NCBI GenBank assembly: GCA_904397185.1
Contig: CAJFOL010000076.1
Location: 1-14,286 of the forward strand
Length of the DNA: 14,286 nt
DNA from: an uncultured Clostridia bacterium
GTDB taxonomy: Bacteria > Bacillota > Clostridia > Christensenellales > UBA1242
Direction of reading: 5' to 3'
The notes under the pieces were generated by a model. That model was not told the DNA's origin and made no database searches. It was given only the letters and a program-made list of their open reading frames with translations. Shown one piece after another: positions 13,984 to 14,286 of the stretch; position 1 is the stretch's first letter; each line of letters opens with the position of its first letter. Both the position numbers and the translations under genes were made by a program.

Positions 13984-14286
13984 TTATAGATTGTTAAACT
14001 CTTTCAACCCTTTTTCAAACTGTTCTTTACTTTCGGGGTCAAGTGAAAAGAGTAAACCAAAAAGTTGCCCAACATGAAGTTTTTCTTCCCTAACTATATC
14101 AGAAATCGTTTCTTTTGCTTTTGGGTCATTTGTTTGAGTAAGGTGATTTTCATATTGTATTATAAACTATGTGATGTTAAAATTTTATTTGCATAAAACT
14201 TTATAAATTCTAGCGAATTTGTGTGCTTCACACACCCATCACATAGTATGTATGACCATCAGCCTCACCCTTGCGAGCAAGTTCGG
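13984..14286 (-). pseudogene. Ferritin-like/rubrerythrin-like protein gene, interrupted by a structured insertion and cut by the window edge
   Basis: The downstream part, from 14166 to the stop at 13984, encodes IIQYENHLTQTNDPKAKE, then DIVREEKLHVGQLFGLLF and SLDPESKEQFEKGLKEF. The EEKxHVG helix followed by LDPE is the C-terminal half of small ferritin-like diiron proteins, with Glu and His as metal ligands. Such proteins bind or oxidise iron and may be encapsulin cargo; that role is inference. In the same frame an in-frame TAG (14169-14167) blocks the sequence upstream. At the window edge another frame (14284-14258) encodes ELARKGEAD, which looks like the missing helix-1 start. It then runs into a stop at 14230-14228. 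The two parts are out of register by one base, and removing about 91 bases between them would give GEADxIIQYENH with one residue between. So the gene appears split by an insertion. The N-terminus lies outside the window. Confidence 0.65.
14161..14252 (-). mobile_element. Cloverleaf-forming insertion of about 91 bp, MITE-like
   Basis: CTATGTGATG (14167-14176) and CATCACATAG (14237-14246) are perfect inverted arms, extendable imperfectly to 14161/14252. Between them, on the minus strand, lie three hairpins in series. They are GTGTG/CACAC (14221-14235), AAATTC/GAATTT (14205-14220, 4-base loop) and TAAAGTTTTA/TAAAATTTTA (14178-14203, 6-base loop, one G-U pair that is A-C on the other strand). Only 14177, 14204 and 14236 are unpaired at the junction. 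It carries no coding sequence. Exact ends and target duplication cannot be fixed here. Alternatives are a decayed IS200/IS605-type end pair, a structured RNA or a translational bypass element. Confidence 0.55.

Noticed and set aside
14161..14252. Hammerhead or other known small ribozyme in the cloverleaf.
   Set aside because: The CUGAUGA and GAAA core elements of a hammerhead are missing, and no other ribozyme core is recognised.
1..14286. CRISPR array, prophage, toxin-antitoxin or defence system.
   Set aside because: No direct-repeat/spacer pattern was seen, and every substantial frame is assigned to a housekeeping, sporulation or recombinase gene.

Overview
This is a low-GC (roughly one third G+C), gene-dense bacterial window that reads as the chromosome of an endospore-forming Firmicute, most likely a Clostridia-type organism. 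The evidence is the sporulation protease gene spoIVB, the argR-recN-spoIVB gene order typical of Firmicutes, a T-box leader in front of pheST, AGGAGG-type ribosome binding sites and TTGACA/TATAAT promoters. I cannot name the species.

Layout. Positions 1-1257 (minus) hold serS, lacking only its last few codons at the window edge, with its own promoter. A plus-strand tyrosine recombinase (1451-2485) with all six catalytic residues follows, ending at a strong terminator. The minus strand from 3887 back to 2682 is spoIVB, preceded by recN (3958-5619) and argR (5632-6084). Upstream of argR is an AT-rich region (6085-6433) with a promoter, several ARG-box-like dyads and the terminator of the next operon. 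That operon, read on the minus strand from 12147 down to 6434, is pheS-pheT-cysteine desulfurase-thiI, with 4-bp ATGA overlaps at the last two junctions. It is preceded by a phenylalanine T-box leader and a near-consensus promoter. Divergent from it, on the plus strand, are an RluA/RluD-family pseudouridine synthase (12665-13555) and a tRNA-Leu gene (13712-13793) with anticodon AAG. The right edge (13984-14286, minus) holds the C-terminal part of a ferritin-like protein.

How the genes work together. Most of the window concerns tRNA function: two aminoacyl-tRNA synthetases, a sulfur-donor plus 4-thiouridine pair, a pseudouridine synthase and a tRNA. The phenylalanine T-box appears to place the thiolation pair under control of phenylalanyl-tRNA charging. 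argR and recN form a regulator/DNA-repair pair. spoIVB is the late-sporulation signalling protease and is separated from recN by a terminator-like hairpin.

The most unusual object is at the right end. The ferritin-like reading frame is interrupted by about 91 nt that fold almost completely into a compact four-way cloverleaf: a 10-bp closing stem plus three hairpins, with only three unpaired junction nucleotides. It looks like a small non-autonomous mobile element, or less likely a structured RNA or bypass element. The rest of the window is mainly conventional housekeeping.
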